Positions 1 to 8,339 are shown, counted from the first letter of the stretch. The stretch is DNA of 32,659 nucleotides from DAIMFL01 sp964372215 (GCA_964372215.1 CAYJQC010000041.1:1-32659), one strand, 5' to 3'. Program-made: numbers and translations. Notes: generated by a model from the letters alone, not told the origin.

Positions 1-2
1 TC

Positions 3-1100
3 GCGGCCGAGCGCGCCTCGTGGGCCGAGCGCGCCGCCGCCGCCCGCCAGCTCGAGGCCTTCGGCGAGCGCCGCGACGCCACCGCCGCCGAGATCGAGCG
101 GTTGGCGCGCCGCCCGGCGGAGATCGCCGAGCAGCGCCAGGTCCTGCTCGGGCATGTCGAGGCCGCGACCGCCCAGCGGCGCGCGGCCGCCGACCGGCTG
201 GCAGAGGCCGAGACGAGACTGACCGCCGCCGACCGTGCGCTGAAGAGCGCCGAGCACGCCCTGGCGGAGATCCGCGAGGGACGGGTGCGCGCCGAGGCCC
301 AGGTCGAGCAGGTCAGGCAGAACGCCGCCGCGCTGGCCGAGCGCATCCGCGAGCGCCTGGACTGCGCGCCGGAGCAGGCCCTCGAGCTGGCCGAGCTCGA
401 TCCCGGCGCCGAGCTGCCGGCGCGCGAACAGGTCGAGGGCAAGCTCGCCCGCCTGACCCGCGAGCGCGACGGCATGGGGCCGGTCAATCTGCGCGCCGAG
501 GCCGAGGCCGCCGAGCTCGACCAGCAGATCACCGGGCTGCAGTCGGAGCGCTCGGACCTGGTCAACGCCATCGCCCGGCTGCGCCAGGGCATCGCCAGTC
601 TCAACCGCGAGGGCCGCGAGCGGCTGCTCGCCGCCTTCGAGCTGGTGAACGGCCATTTCACCGACCTGTTCACCCGGCTGTTCGGCGGCGGCCGCGCCCA
701 TCTGGCGCTGACCGAGGCCGAGGACCCGCTCGAGGCCGGGCTCGAGATCATGGCGAGCCCGCCAGGCAAGCGGCTGCAGACACTGTCGCTGCTGTCGGGC
801 GGCGAGCAGGCGCTGACCGCGCTCGCCCTGCTGTTCGCGGTGTTCCTCACCAACCCGGCGCCGATCTGCGTGCTGGACGAGGTCGACGCCCCGCTCGACG
901 ACGCCAATGTCGACCGCTTCTGCACCCTGGTGGAGGAGCTCGCGCATTCCTCGGCGACGCGGTTCCTGATCATCACCCACCACCGCCTGACCATGGCCCG
1001 GATGGACCGGCTGTTCGGCGTCACCATGGGCGAGCGCGGCATTTCGCAGCTGGTCTCGGTCGACCTCCAGGGAGTCGCCGAACTGCGCGCCGTGGGGTGA
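3..1100 (+). CDS. smc: Chromosome segregation protein SMC, C-terminal part (5' end outside window)
   Basis: This is the C-terminal third of an SMC ATPase, the core of the condensin-like complex that compacts and separates chromosomes. The reading frame is open from the window edge, so the N-terminal Walker A half lies upstream. What is visible is a long Ala/Glu/Arg-rich coiled coil, then the conserved GPVNLRA segment, the ABC signature LLSGGEQALTALALLFAV, and the Walker B plus D-loop region with LDEVDAPLDDANV. It ends with a conserved-looking ITHHRLTM switch segment. These are standard head-domain motifs of bacterial SMC. The gene ends about 58 bases before the atp promoter. Only the 5' truncation by the window is notable. 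Confidence 0.93.
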   Translation, partial: AAERASWAERAAAARQLEAFGERRDATAAEIERLARRPAEIAEQRQVLLGHVEAATAQRRAAADRLAEAETRLTAADRALKSAEHALAEIREGRVRAEAQVEQVRQNAAALAERIRERLDCAPEQALELAELDPGAELPAREQVEGKLARLTRERDGMGPVNLRAEAEAAELDQQITGLQSERSDLVNAIARLRQGIASLNREGRERLLAAFELVNGHFTDLFTRLFGGGRAHLALTEAEDPLEAGLEIMASPPGKRLQTLSLLSGGEQALTALALLFAVFLTNPAPICVLDEVDAPLDDANVDRFCTLVEELAHSSATRFLIITHHRLTMARMDRLFGVTMGERGISQLVSVDLQGVAELRAVG

Positions 1101-1157
1101 CCGAGAACAGACGAATTTCCCTTGGCGGTCAATACGTTGACTGCTGACCCTTGGTTC

Positions 1158-1186
1158 TTGACAGGGGTCGGGGCAGACCCTATGGT
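1158..1186 (+). promoter_or_regulatory. Sigma-70 type promoter of the F0 ATP synthase operon
   Basis: A perfect -35 TTGACA (1158-1163) is followed by exactly 17 bases and TATGGT (1181-1186, 4 of 6 matches to TATAAT). Transcription would start near 1193, about 54 bases before the atpI start at 1247. It lies in the only gap between smc and atpI, so it is the natural promoter of atpIBEF'F. Seen by motif reading only. Confidence 0.7.
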
Positions 1187-1246
1187 GCGCACCGCTTGCG
1201 CGGCTAGGCCGCCGCTTTCGAGCGGTTTCCGCTGCCGATCGAGCCG

Positions 1247-1579
1247 ATGACCGAGGGCAACTCCCGACCGCCGCCAAAAGACTTCGATGCGCGCCTCAGG
1301 GCGCTGCGCGAAAAGTCGGACGAGCGGAGCGGACGGGGCCAGCCGAGCGACATCCCGCGCAGTGCGATGGGATATGCGTTCCGGATCGGCGTCGAGCTGG
1401 TGGCCGGCCTGGTGGTCGGCGGCGGCATCGGCTGGCTGCTGGACAAGCTGTTCGGGACCCTGCCCTTGTTCCTGATCCTGTTCTTCTTCCTGGGATCGGC
1501 CGCCGGCATCCTGAACGTCTACCGGGCGGTCCGCCAGATGGAGCGGGCGGCGGCGGAAGACGAGAGACGCAAGGACTGA
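1247..1579 (+). CDS. atpI: ATP synthase protein I (AtpI)
   Basis: A 110-residue small membrane protein at the head of the F0 genes. AtpI is thought to help assemble the c-ring. The N-terminal 40 residues are charged and cytoplasmic. Two hydrophobic segments follow: about residues 42-64 (with glycine-rich VVGGGIGWLLDKLFG) and about 70-92. A short charged tail rich in Arg/Glu/Asp ends the protein. The Gly-rich first helix and two-helix layout are typical of the alphaproteobacterial AtpI family. It starts at an ATG and is followed by 93 bases before atpB. Family assignment rests on layout, context and the first helix; catalytic motifs do not exist in this family. Confidence 0.88.
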   Translation: MTEGNSRPPPKDFDARLRALREKSDERSGRGQPSDIPRSAMGYAFRIGVELVAGLVVGGGIGWLLDKLFGTLPLFLILFFFLGSAAGILNVYRAVRQMERAAAEDERRKD

Positions 1580-1672
1580 CGCCCGGCCGCACGGCGCAGC
1601 CCGGGTGCAATCACAGAAACGGTCCCGCGACGGGCGGTCACGCCCGGCGGGCGATCCGGACGGGGGTCGATC

Positions 1673-2410
1673 TTGGCGGAAGGCCACAGCCCACTCGAGC
1701 AGTTCGCCATCAAGCGGCTGGTCCCGCTCGACATCGGCGGCGTCGACGTGTCGATCACCAATTCCTCGGTGTTCATGGCGATCGCCGTGGTGCTCATCAC
1801 CCTGTTCGTGACCCTGTCCATGAGCGGCCGCTCGCTGGTGCCGGGCCGCTGGCAGTCGATGGCCGAGCTCTCCTACGAATTCATCGCCAGGATGATCCGC
1901 GACAACGTGGGGACCGGGGGGCGGCAGTACTTTCCCTTCATCTTCACCCTGTTCATGTTCATCCTGTTCTGCAATCTGCTGGGGATGGTGCCCTACACCT
2001 TCACGGTGACCAGCCACATCATCGTGACCTTCGCGCTCGCCGCGATCGTGTTCCTGGGCGTCACCGTCATCGGCTTCGTCAAGCACGGCAGCCATTTCCT
2101 CAAGCTGTTCGTGCCGTCCGGCGTGCCGTTCTTCCTGCTGCCGCTGCTGGTGGTGATCGAGGTGCTGTCCTACCTGACGCGCCCGATCAGCCTGTCGGTG
2201 CGGTTGTTCGCCAACATGATGGCCGGCCACACCATGCTGAAGGTGTTCGGCGGCTTCGTGGTCGCGCTCGGCGTGCTTGGCGGCTGGGCGCCGCTCGCGT
2301 TCATCGTGGCGCTGACCGGCCTCGAGATCGGCATCGCTTTCCTGCAGGCCTATGTGTTCGTCATCCTGACCTGCATCTATCTCAACGACGCCATGCACCC
2401 GGGCCACTGA
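1673..2410 (+). CDS. atpB: F0F1 ATP synthase subunit a
   Basis: Subunit a forms the two proton half-channels facing the c-ring. The 245-residue product has about six hydrophobic segments. It carries the family hallmark SLSVRLFANMMAGHTML in the penultimate helices; the essential arginine is about residue 177. The N-terminus (HSPLEQFAIKRLVPLDIGG) fits the alphaproteobacterial family. For that N-terminus to begin correctly, the start must be the TTG at 1673; no ATG in a sensible position exists. A G-rich stretch at about 1661-1667 could serve as ribosome binding site. It is the second gene of the F0 operon, followed by atpE after 59 bases. Confidence 0.96.
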   Translation: MAEGHSPLEQFAIKRLVPLDIGGVDVSITNSSVFMAIAVVLITLFVTLSMSGRSLVPGRWQSMAELSYEFIARMIRDNVGTGGRQYFPFIFTLFMFILFCNLLGMVPYTFTVTSHIIVTFALAAIVFLGVTVIGFVKHGSHFLKLFVPSGVPFFLLPLLVVIEVLSYLTRPISLSVRLFANMMAGHTMLKVFGGFVVALGVLGGWAPLAFIVALTGLEIGIAFLQAYVFVILTCIYLNDAMHPGH

Positions 2411-2469
2411 CGGCACCGGATCGCATTCACCGCCAACGCCACACGACAAACCTGGAAGGATTTCGGATC

Positions 2470-2697
2470 ATGGAACCAGAAGCCGCAAAGCTGATCGGCG
2501 CCGGCCTCGCCACCATCGCCCTCGCGGGCGTGGGCGTCGGCATCGGCAACATCTTCGGCAGCTTCGTGTCGGGCGCGCTGCGCAATCCGGCCGCCGCGCC
2601 GAAAGTGTTCGCCAACGTGCTGCTGGGCTTCGCGCTGACCGAGGCCATCGCGCTGTTCGCGCTGGTCATCGCGATGCTGCTCCTGTTCGTGTTCTAG
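2470..2697 (+). CDS. atpE: F0F1 ATP synthase subunit c
   Basis: The proteolipid of the rotating c-ring, 75 residues, a two-helix hairpin. The first helix is glycine-rich (GVGVGIGNIFGSF). The polar loop carries RNP (residues 38-40). The second helix contains the proton-carrying glutamate in LTEAIALFALVIAMLL (E58). A purine-rich AAGGA at about 2455-2461 and a second AGGA-like stretch lie just before the ATG. The intergenic spaces on both sides (59 and 94 bases) are larger than elsewhere in the operon. That is common around atpE, where extra translation signals support the high stoichiometry; this last point is family knowledge. Confidence 0.97.
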   Translation: MEPEAAKLIGAGLATIALAGVGVGIGNIFGSFVSGALRNPAAAPKVFANVLLGFALTEAIALFALVIAMLLLFVF

Positions 2698-2791
2698 GCC
2701 GCGAACCCTTCCGCCGGGGAGGCCGGGCCGCGGCCGGAGACTTCCGGCCCCGGCCGCCCGGCGTCCCGAAACCGAACCGGGAAGGCGCACG

Positions 2792-3283
2792 ATGCCTCAG
2801 CTCGAATTCGCCGACTTCGCACCGCAGCTCGTGTGGCTGGCGATCAGCTTCGTGGTGCTCTACTTCATCATGTCGCGGGTCGCCCTGCCGCGCATCGCCT
2901 CGGTGCTCGACGAGCGCGATCGCCAGATGCAGGCCGACATCGAGCGCGCGGAGAAACTGAAGGCCGAGGCCGAGGACGTGCTCGCCGCCTACCAGAAGAC
3001 CATGGCCGAGGCCCGCGCCGGCGCGCAAGTCGAACTGCGCAAGGCGGCGCAGGCGGTGGCGGCCGACGCATCGGCGCACGAGGCCAAGCTGGGCGCCAGG
3101 CTGGCCGAGCAGTCGGCGGCGGCCGAACGCGCGATCGCGGGCGCCAAGCAGGCGGCGATGGCCGATCTCCGCAAGATGGCGAGTGAGATCGCCGGCGCCA
3201 TGGCCGGCAAGCTCGCCGGCGTCCAGGTGCCGGGCGGCGAACTGCAGGCGGCGGTCGACCAGATCACGCGGGAGCGGCACTGA
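2792..3283 (+). CDS. atpF': F0F1 ATP synthase subunit b' (first b-type subunit)
   Basis: A 163-residue peripheral stalk subunit. The N-terminus (MPQLEFADFAPQLVWLAISF) leads into a single membrane helix at about residues 10-32. A long Ala/Glu/Lys/Arg-rich amphipathic helix then dimerises and contacts F1. Having two different b-type genes in tandem is typical of alphaproteobacteria, photosynthetic bacteria and chloroplasts. This one resembles b' by its N-terminal QLEFADFAPQLVWL segment and its place directly after atpE. Its stop overlaps the next start as TGATG at 3281-3285, implying translational coupling that would favour 1:1 production of b' and b. The symbol atpG is also used for b' in some annotations. 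Confidence 0.93.
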   Translation: MPQLEFADFAPQLVWLAISFVVLYFIMSRVALPRIASVLDERDRQMQADIERAEKLKAEAEDVLAAYQKTMAEARAGAQVELRKAAQAVAADASAHEAKLGARLAEQSAAAERAIAGAKQAAMADLRKMASEIAGAMAGKLAGVQVPGGELQAAVDQITRERH

Positions 3284-3771
3284 TGCATTTCCTGGAATCG
3301 CCGGAGTTCTGGGTCGCCGTCGCCTTCGTGCTGTTCGCCGCGGCGGCCGGCAAGCCGATCTTCCGCGGCATCGCCGGCCAGCTCGACGCGCGCGCCGCGC
3401 GCATCAAGGGCGAGCTCGACGAGGCGATCCGGCTGCGCGACGAGGCGCAGGCGCTGGTCAACGAGTACCAGCGCAAGCAGCGCGAGGCGGTGCAGGAGGC
3501 GGCCGACATCCTGGCCCATGCCAAGGACGAGGCGGCGCGCCTGACGACCGAGGCGGCCGCCAGCCTGGAGGCGACCCTGGCGCGGCGCGAGAAGATGGCG
3601 ATCGACAAGATCGCCCAGGCCGAGGCCCAGGCGCTCAAGGAAGTGCGCAACGAGGCGATCGACGTCGCCGTCGCCGCGGCCGAGCGGGTGCTGGCCAAGG
3701 CGATCGACGAACAGCGCCAGGCGGCGCTGATCGACCAGGCGATCGGCGAGCTGCCGAGCAAGCTGCACTGA
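3283..3771 (+). CDS. atpF: F0F1 ATP synthase subunit b
   Basis: The second stalk subunit, 162 residues. It opens with a short N-terminus (MHFLESPEFWVAVAFVLFAA) that contains the single membrane anchor. A conserved KPIFRGI segment follows, then a long coiled coil dense in Ala, Glu and Arg ending in a LAKAIDEQRQAALIDQAI tail. It begins on the overlapping TGATG with the b' gene. It is the last gene of the operon: an intrinsic terminator lies 27 bases downstream. The F1 genes are not in the window, consistent with the split F0/F1 operons usual in alphaproteobacteria. Confidence 0.94.
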   Translation: MHFLESPEFWVAVAFVLFAAAAGKPIFRGIAGQLDARAARIKGELDEAIRLRDEAQALVNEYQRKQREAVQEAADILAHAKDEAARLTTEAAASLEATLARREKMAIDKIAQAEAQALKEVRNEAIDVAVAAAERVLAKAIDEQRQAALIDQAIGELPSKLH

Positions 3772-3796
3772 GGTTCTTCTCCGATCGACAGACACG

Positions 3797-3825
3797 AAAA
3801 GCCCGGCCCTTGGCCGGGCTTTCTT
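3797..3825 (+). terminator. Intrinsic terminator of the F0 operon, possibly bidirectional
   Basis: A perfect 10-bp stem (3799-3808 with 3812-3821, arm AAGCCCGGCC) with a 3-base loop is followed by TTTCTT on the plus strand. It is preceded by AAAA, which becomes TTTT on the minus strand. It can therefore stop atp transcripts and also serve the leftward VOC gene whose stop lies at 3905. Confidence 0.92.
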
Positions 3826-3904
3826 GTTGACCGGGGCAGCGACGCGCCGCGGCGTAAAGTCCGTGTGCCGGGCCAGGACCGGACGGTGCCCCGCACCCAT
3901 CCGA

Positions 3905-4276
3905 CTACTGGTGAACCGCCTCGAGCTTGTAGCCGTCGGGATCGATGACGAAGGCGGCGTAGTAGGTCGCGCCGTAGTCGGGCCGCGGGCCCGGCGGGCC
4001 GCAATCGGTCCCGCCGGCGGCGAGCGCGGCGGCATGGAAGGCATCGACCGCCCTGCGGTCCGGCGCGTCGAAGGCGAGATGAAAGCCCGGTCCCGGCGGC
4101 ACCACCGGGCCTGGGCTGACGAACAGGGCGAGCTTGTCGCCCGCCCCCGGCTTCCCGAAGCCGACGCCGTCGGGCGAGGTCCAGACTCGGACATTGCCGA
4201 GCGGCGCCAGGATCCGATCGTAGAATTCCGCCGCGCGCGCCAAATCCGCGACGCCGAACGAGAGATGACCGAGCAT
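3905..4276 (-). CDS. VOC-fold (glyoxalase/bleomycin-resistance-like) protein
   Basis: A 123-residue protein of the vicinal oxygen chelate superfamily. It shows the two beta-alpha-beta-beta-beta modules of this fold: the first opens with MLGHLSFGVADLARAAEFYD, and the second contains HLAFDAPDRRAVDAFHAAAL and ends in FVIDPDGYKLEAVHQ. The His near the N-terminus and the Glu in KLEAV are the usual metal ligand positions of the family. Substrates vary widely, from methylglyoxal adducts to antibiotics, so no function is proposed. A good ribosome binding site (GGAGGG) precedes the ATG. It lies 33 bases after the EamA exporter on the same strand, so the two are probably co-transcribed. Confidence 0.85.
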   Translation of the reverse strand: MLGHLSFGVADLARAAEFYDRILAPLGNVRVWTSPDGVGFGKPGAGDKLALFVSPGPVVPPGPGFHLAFDAPDRRAVDAFHAAALAAGGTDCGPPGPRPDYGATYYAAFVIDPDGYKLEAVHQ

Positions 4277-4309
4277 GCGCCCTCCGATGAATGCCTGCGG
4301 CTGAAATTC

Positions 4310-5227
4310 CTACGACCGCCGCACCCTTGGCGCCGGGCGGCCGACCAGCGCCACGCCCACCGCGGCCAGCGCCATGCCGCCCCAGGCCAAGGGCGGCATG
4401 GCCTCGCCGATCGTCACCCAGGCGATCAGCGCGGCCAAGGGCGGCACCAGGAAGAACAGCGCCGAGACCCGCGAGGCCTCGCCGCGCCGGATCATGGCGA
4501 GCAGCAGGGTGATGGCGATCAGCGAATTGCCGATCACGAGATAGGCGAGCGCGCCCACGAGCTCGCCGGTCCACTCCACCCGCATGTCCTCGAGCGCCCA
4601 GGCGACCGGCAGGGTGACCGCGAGGCCGACCGCGTACTGCACCACGTTGGCGGTGACCGCGTGCTGCTGTACCCCGAAGCGCTTCTCGTAGAGCGTCGCC
4701 GCGGTCATGCCGGCGAGGCCGCCGATTCCGCAGACGATGCCGATCGTGGAGGTCACCTCGATCGCCGAGCGGGCGACGATGACCAAGGCCGCGCCGGCGA
4801 GGCCGAGGCCGAGGCCGGCCCAGCGCAGCAGGCTCACCTTCTCGTTGGCGATGTGGGGCGCCAGCAGCCCGACCAGGATCGGCTGCAGCGAGACGATGAG
4901 GGCGAGCGCGCCGGCCGACATGCCGTTGCCCATGGCGATGTAGCACAGGCCGAAATAGGCGACCTGGATCAGGAATCCGACGACCGCCAGATGCAACCAG
5001 TCGATGCCGCGCTTCGGCAGCGGCGGCCGGAGGATCGGCACCAGCGGCAGCAGCACCACCAGCACCAGGGCGTAGCGCAGCGCCAGGAAGGTGATGGGGT
5101 CGGCGTGCAGCAGCCCGAGCTTGGCGACCGCGAACCCGGCCGCCCACAGGAACAGGAAGACCGCCGGCGCCAGCAGCAGCCAGAGCGGCTTGTGCGCGCC
5201 TGCTTCCGCTGCCTGCGATTGTTTCAT
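4310..5227 (-). CDS. EamA/DMT family transporter
   Basis: An inner-membrane transporter of about 305 residues with ten predicted hydrophobic helices, arranged as two EamA repeats of five. The second repeat carries a PLAALIAWVTIGEAMPPLAW segment, near the typical end of this family. Relatives export amino acids, metabolites or drugs; the substrate cannot be read from sequence. The frame could begin at a GTG at 5242. The ATG at 5227 has GGAG nine bases upstream and gives the more usual short cytoplasmic N-terminus, so I chose it. The gene is immediately upstream of the VOC gene on the same strand. Such pairing sometimes suggests a shared small-molecule stress role; this is inference. Confidence 0.86.
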   Translation of the reverse strand: MKQSQAAEAGAHKPLWLLLAPAVFLFLWAAGFAVAKLGLLHADPITFLALRYALVLVVLLPLVPILRPPLPKRGIDWLHLAVVGFLIQVAYFGLCYIAMGNGMSAGALALIVSLQPILVGLLAPHIANEKVSLLRWAGLGLGLAGAALVIVARSAIEVTSTIGIVCGIGGLAGMTAATLYEKRFGVQQHAVTANVVQYAVGLAVTLPVAWALEDMRVEWTGELVGALAYLVIGNSLIAITLLLAMIRRGEASRVSALFFLVPPLAALIAWVTIGEAMPPLAWGGMALAAVGVALVGRPAPRVRRS

Positions 5228-5332
5228 CACGCCCCGCTCCACTCGCCGCCGTTCCGGGGCGCAGGACGCAACCTAGACCGGACAAGGCTTATCGAGAAGA
5301 GAGACGAGTTGGCGAGAGCGCGCGCTGCAATT

Positions 5333-5432
5333 CACCCCCAGCCCGACCCTCCCCCATCGAGGGGGAGGGAGTCTATCTAGTACTCGGCTCGAATCCCCTC
5401 CCCCCTTGTGGGGGAGGGCTAGGGTGGGGGGG
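5333..5432. repeat. Dispersed palindromic repeat, copy A
   Basis: A 100-base composite palindrome. C-rich outer arm (CACCCCCAGCCC...) and G-rich outer arm (...AGGGTGGGGG) enclose two inner hairpins. Each hairpin has arms CCCTCCCCC/GGGGGAGGG or nearly so (about 5347-5370 and 5395-5419), separated by a less symmetric spacer. A second copy with identical layout occurs at 12149-12248. Repeats of this C-tract/G-tract style are common between genes in alphaproteobacterial genomes. This one lies between the EamA gene start and the end of gcvPB. Confidence 0.85.
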
Positions 5433-5463
5433 CCGCCGCGCAGTCGTCGACGCAACGTGCCCC

Positions 5464-6996
5464 CTACTCCGCCGCCTCGCCCTTCGGCGCCGGCGGGCGC
5501 CAGCGCAGGACGGGATGCCGCGCGGCGCCGGTCTCGTCCAGGCGGCGGCGCGGCGTCAGGCTGGGCGCGGCGTGGAAGAAGGCGGTGTCGTTGCCCTTGG
5601 CGGCCTGCGCCAGGCCCTGCATCACCGTGATGAAGCGGTCGAGCGATTCCTTGCTCTCGCTCTCGGTCGGCTCGATCAGCAAGGCGCCATGGACCACCAG
5701 CGGGAAGTACATGGTCATGGGGTGATAGCCCTCGTCGATCATCGCCTTGGCGAAGTCGAGGGTGGTGACGCCGGTGTCCCTAAGGAACGCGTCCTCGAAC
5801 AGCGCCTCGTGCATGCAGGGTCCGTCGAAGGCCGGGGTCATGTCGTCCTTGAGGCTGGCCAGGATGTAGTTGGCGCCGAGCACGGCGTCGCCCGACGCCT
5901 GCCGCAGCCCGTCGCTGCCATGGCTCAGCATGTAGGCGAGCGCGCGGATGAACATGCCCATCTGGCCGTGAAAGCCCTTCATGCGGCCGAACGAGCCGCC
6001 GCTGCCGGCCTGCCCGTCGACATGCTCGACCAGCGCGAAACCCTGCGCGCCATGGATCACGTACGGCACCGGCGCGAACGGCGCCAGCGCCTCCGACAGC
6101 ACCACCGGGCCGGAGCCCGGGCCGCCGCCGCCATGGGGCGTCGAGAAGGTCTTGTGCAGGTTGATGTGCATGCAGTCGACGCCGAGATCGCCCGGCCGCA
6201 CCCGCCCGACGATGGCATTGAAATTGGCGCCGTCGCAGTAGAAGTAGCCGCCGGCCTGATGGACCGCGTCGGCGATCGCGATGATGTCGTTCTCGAACAG
6301 CCCGCAGGTATTGGGGTTGGTCAGCATGATGCCGGCGACATCGGGCCCGAGCTTGGCGCGGAACGCCGCCAGGTCGACCCGGCCGCGCGCGTCGGCCGGG
6401 ATCGGATCGACCTCGAAGCCGCAGGCCGCCGCCGTCGCCGGGTTGGTGCCGTGCGCCGATTCCGGCACCAGCACGCGCCGCCGCGAATCGCCGCGATGCT
6501 CGAGCGCCGAACGGATCGCCATCATGCCGCAGAGCTCGCCATGGGCGCCGGCCGCCGGCGACATCGCCACCGCCGGCATGCCGGTCAGGGTCTTCAGCCA
6601 GTGCGCCAGGGTGTCGATCAGCTCGAGCGCGCCCTGCACGGTCGAGACCGGCTGCATCGGATGGACGTCGCCGAGGCCCGCCATGCGCGCCATCTTCTCG
6701 TTCAGGCGCGGGTTGTGCTTCATGGTGCAGGAGCCGAGCGGATACAGCCCCATGTCGATGGCATAGTTCTTCTGCGACAGCCGGGTGTAGTGGCGCACCA
6801 CCTGCGGCTCCGACAGCCCGGGCAGGCCGATGGCGCCCTGGCGCGCCAGGCCGCCGAGCCGGCTCTTCGCCTGGGGCGGCGCCGGCAGGTCGACGCCGCT
6901 GCGTCCCTCGGCGCCGAACTCGAAGATCAGCGGCTCCTCGATCTGCAGGCCGCGATTGCCGCTGATGGTGCCGGTTACGGGATCGCGCGCGATCAT
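5464..6996 (-). CDS. gcvPB: Glycine dehydrogenase (decarboxylating) subunit 2
   Basis: The catalytic PLP-bearing half of glycine cleavage P-protein, 510 residues. With subunit 1 it decarboxylates glycine and passes the aminomethyl group to lipoyl-GcvH. The PLP-binding lysine is seen in INLHKTFSTPHGGGGPG (about residue 282). Upstream are conserved segments such as YPLGSCTMKHNPRLNE and ESAHGTNPATA. The start is the ATG at 6996, whose first four bases ATGA overlap the stop of gcvPA, so the subunits are translationally coupled. The N-terminal half of the frame upstream of 6996 is a shadow of gcvPA. Last gene of the operon; the palindromic repeat follows about 30 bases after the stop. Confidence 0.97.
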   Translation of the reverse strand: MIARDPVTGTISGNRGLQIEEPLIFEFGAEGRSGVDLPAPPQAKSRLGGLARQGAIGLPGLSEPQVVRHYTRLSQKNYAIDMGLYPLGSCTMKHNPRLNEKMARMAGLGDVHPMQPVSTVQGALELIDTLAHWLKTLTGMPAVAMSPAAGAHGELCGMMAIRSALEHRGDSRRRVLVPESAHGTNPATAAACGFEVDPIPADARGRVDLAAFRAKLGPDVAGIMLTNPNTCGLFENDIIAIADAVHQAGGYFYCDGANFNAIVGRVRPGDLGVDCMHINLHKTFSTPHGGGGPGSGPVVLSEALAPFAPVPYVIHGAQGFALVEHVDGQAGSGGSFGRMKGFHGQMGMFIRALAYMLSHGSDGLRQASGDAVLGANYILASLKDDMTPAFDGPCMHEALFEDAFLRDTGVTTLDFAKAMIDEGYHPMTMYFPLVVHGALLIEPTESESKESLDRFITVMQGLAQAAKGNDTAFFHAAPSLTPRRRLDETGAARHPVLRWRPPAPKGEAAE

Positions 6997-8339
6997 TTCA
7001 GCACCTCCGCGAGCGCCGTCGCCAGCGCATCCATGTTGTCGCTGCTCGCCGTCTCGGTGGCCGCGACCAGCATCAGGTTCGCGAGATCCGGCTTGCCCGG
7101 CAGCAGCCGCGACACCGGCACGCCGCCGAGAATGCCCTTTTCCGCCAGCGCCTCGACCACATCGGCCGCCGGCTTCGACAGCCGCAGCGTGAACTCGTTG
7201 AAGAAGCTGTCGTTGACCAGCTCGACGCCGGGAATCGCGCCGAGCCGCTCGGCCAGCGTCACGGCGGCGGCGTGGTTGAGCGCCGCCAGCCGGGTGAATC
7301 CCGCCTCGCCCAGCATGGTCAGGTGCATGGTGAAGGCGAGCGCGCACAGGCCGGAATTGGTGCAGATGTTGCTGGTCGCCTTCTCGCGCCGGATATGCTG
7401 CTCGCGGGTCGAGAGCGTCAGCACCCAGCCGCGCCGCCCGTCGGCGTCCACGGTCTCGCCGCACAGCCGCCCCGGCATGTGCCGCAGATACTTGTCGCGG
7501 GTGGCGAACAGCCCGACATAGGGGCCGCCGAAGCTGAGCGGATTGCCGAGCGACTGGCCCTCGGCCACCACGATGTCGGCGCCCATGGCGCCGGGCGGCA
7601 CGACCGCGCCGAGGGACACGATCTCGGCCACCGCGACCACCAGCAGCGCGCCCTTGGCATGGGCCGCCTCGGCGAGCGTCGCAAGGTCGCCGAGATTGCC
7701 GAAGAAGTCCGGGTTCTGCACCACGACGCAGGAGGTCTTGTCGTCGATCAGGGCCGCCAGGTCCTCGGCGCCGGTCGGATCGGGATCGGCCGCCACCAGC
7801 TCGAACCCCAGGAAGCGCGCGTGGGTGGCGACCACGCCGCGGTAATGCGGGTGCAAGGCACCCGAGACCACGGCGCGGCCGCGCCGCGTCACCCGGTTCG
7901 CCATCATCACCGCCTCGGCGCAGGCGGTGGCGCCGTCATACATCGAGGCGTTGGCGACATCCATGCCGGTGATCAGCGCAACCTGGGTCTGGAACTCGAA
8001 CAGGTACTGCAGCGTGCCCTGGCTCACCTCCGGCTGGTACGGCGTGTACGAGGTCAGGAACTCGCCGCGCTGGATCAGGTGATCGACGGCGGCCGGCACG
8101 TGGTGGCGATAGGCGCCGGCGCCGAGGAAGCAGGGGCTGCGCGACGGCGACAGGTTCTTGGCGGCCATGGCGCCGATGATGCGCTCGACCGCGAGCTCGC
8201 CCTGGTGGGGCGGAAGGTCGACCGGCCCGGCGAGGCGCGCGGAGTCCGGCACGTCGCGGAACAGGCTGTCGACCGACGGCACGCCGATCTTCGCCAGCAT
8301 GGCGCGGCGGTCGGTCTCGGTGAGCGGCAGGTAGCGCAT
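6993..8339 (-). CDS. gcvPA: Glycine dehydrogenase (decarboxylating) subunit 1
   Basis: The non-PLP-lysine half of the split P-protein, 448 residues. It begins with MRYLPLTETDRRAMLAKIGV, the usual opening of GcvPA. It contains FLGAGAYRHHVPAAVDHLI, TPYQPEVSQGTLQYLFEFQT, DGATACAEA and SNICTN, all conserved in this subunit. The start ATG overlaps the gcvH stop as TGATG (8341-8337) and its own stop overlaps the gcvPB start. The two-gene form of GcvP is the rule in archaea and Gram-positives and also occurs in a subset of alphaproteobacteria; most proteobacteria carry one fused gcvP. Confidence 0.97.
   Translation of the reverse strand: MRYLPLTETDRRAMLAKIGVPSVDSLFRDVPDSARLAGPVDLPPHQGELAVERIIGAMAAKNLSPSRSPCFLGAGAYRHHVPAAVDHLIQRGEFLTSYTPYQPEVSQGTLQYLFEFQTQVALITGMDVANASMYDGATACAEAVMMANRVTRRGRAVVSGALHPHYRGVVATHARFLGFELVAADPDPTGAEDLAALIDDKTSCVVVQNPDFFGNLGDLATLAEAAHAKGALLVVAVAEIVSLGAVVPPGAMGADIVVAEGQSLGNPLSFGGPYVGLFATRDKYLRHMPGRLCGETVDADGRRGWVLTLSTREQHIRREKATSNICTNSGLCALAFTMHLTMLGEAGFTRLAALNHAAAVTLAERLGAIPGVELVNDSFFNEFTLRLSKPAADVVEALAEKGILGGVPVSRLLPGKPDLANLMLVAATETASSDNMDALATALAEVLK

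Noticed and set aside
20..1147. Long Arg/Pro-rich open frame over smc
   Set aside because: It is an off-frame shadow; the +3 frame carries unmistakable SMC head-domain motifs.
3824..5380. 518-residue plus-strand open frame
   Set aside because: Antisense to the VOC and EamA genes; repetitive basic/acidic composition typical of shadows.
5515..7521. 668-residue open frame opposite gcvPB/gcvPA
   Set aside because: Antisense shadow produced by high GC; its product is low-complexity Arg/Gly/His-rich and the other strand encodes clear glycine dehydrogenase subunits.
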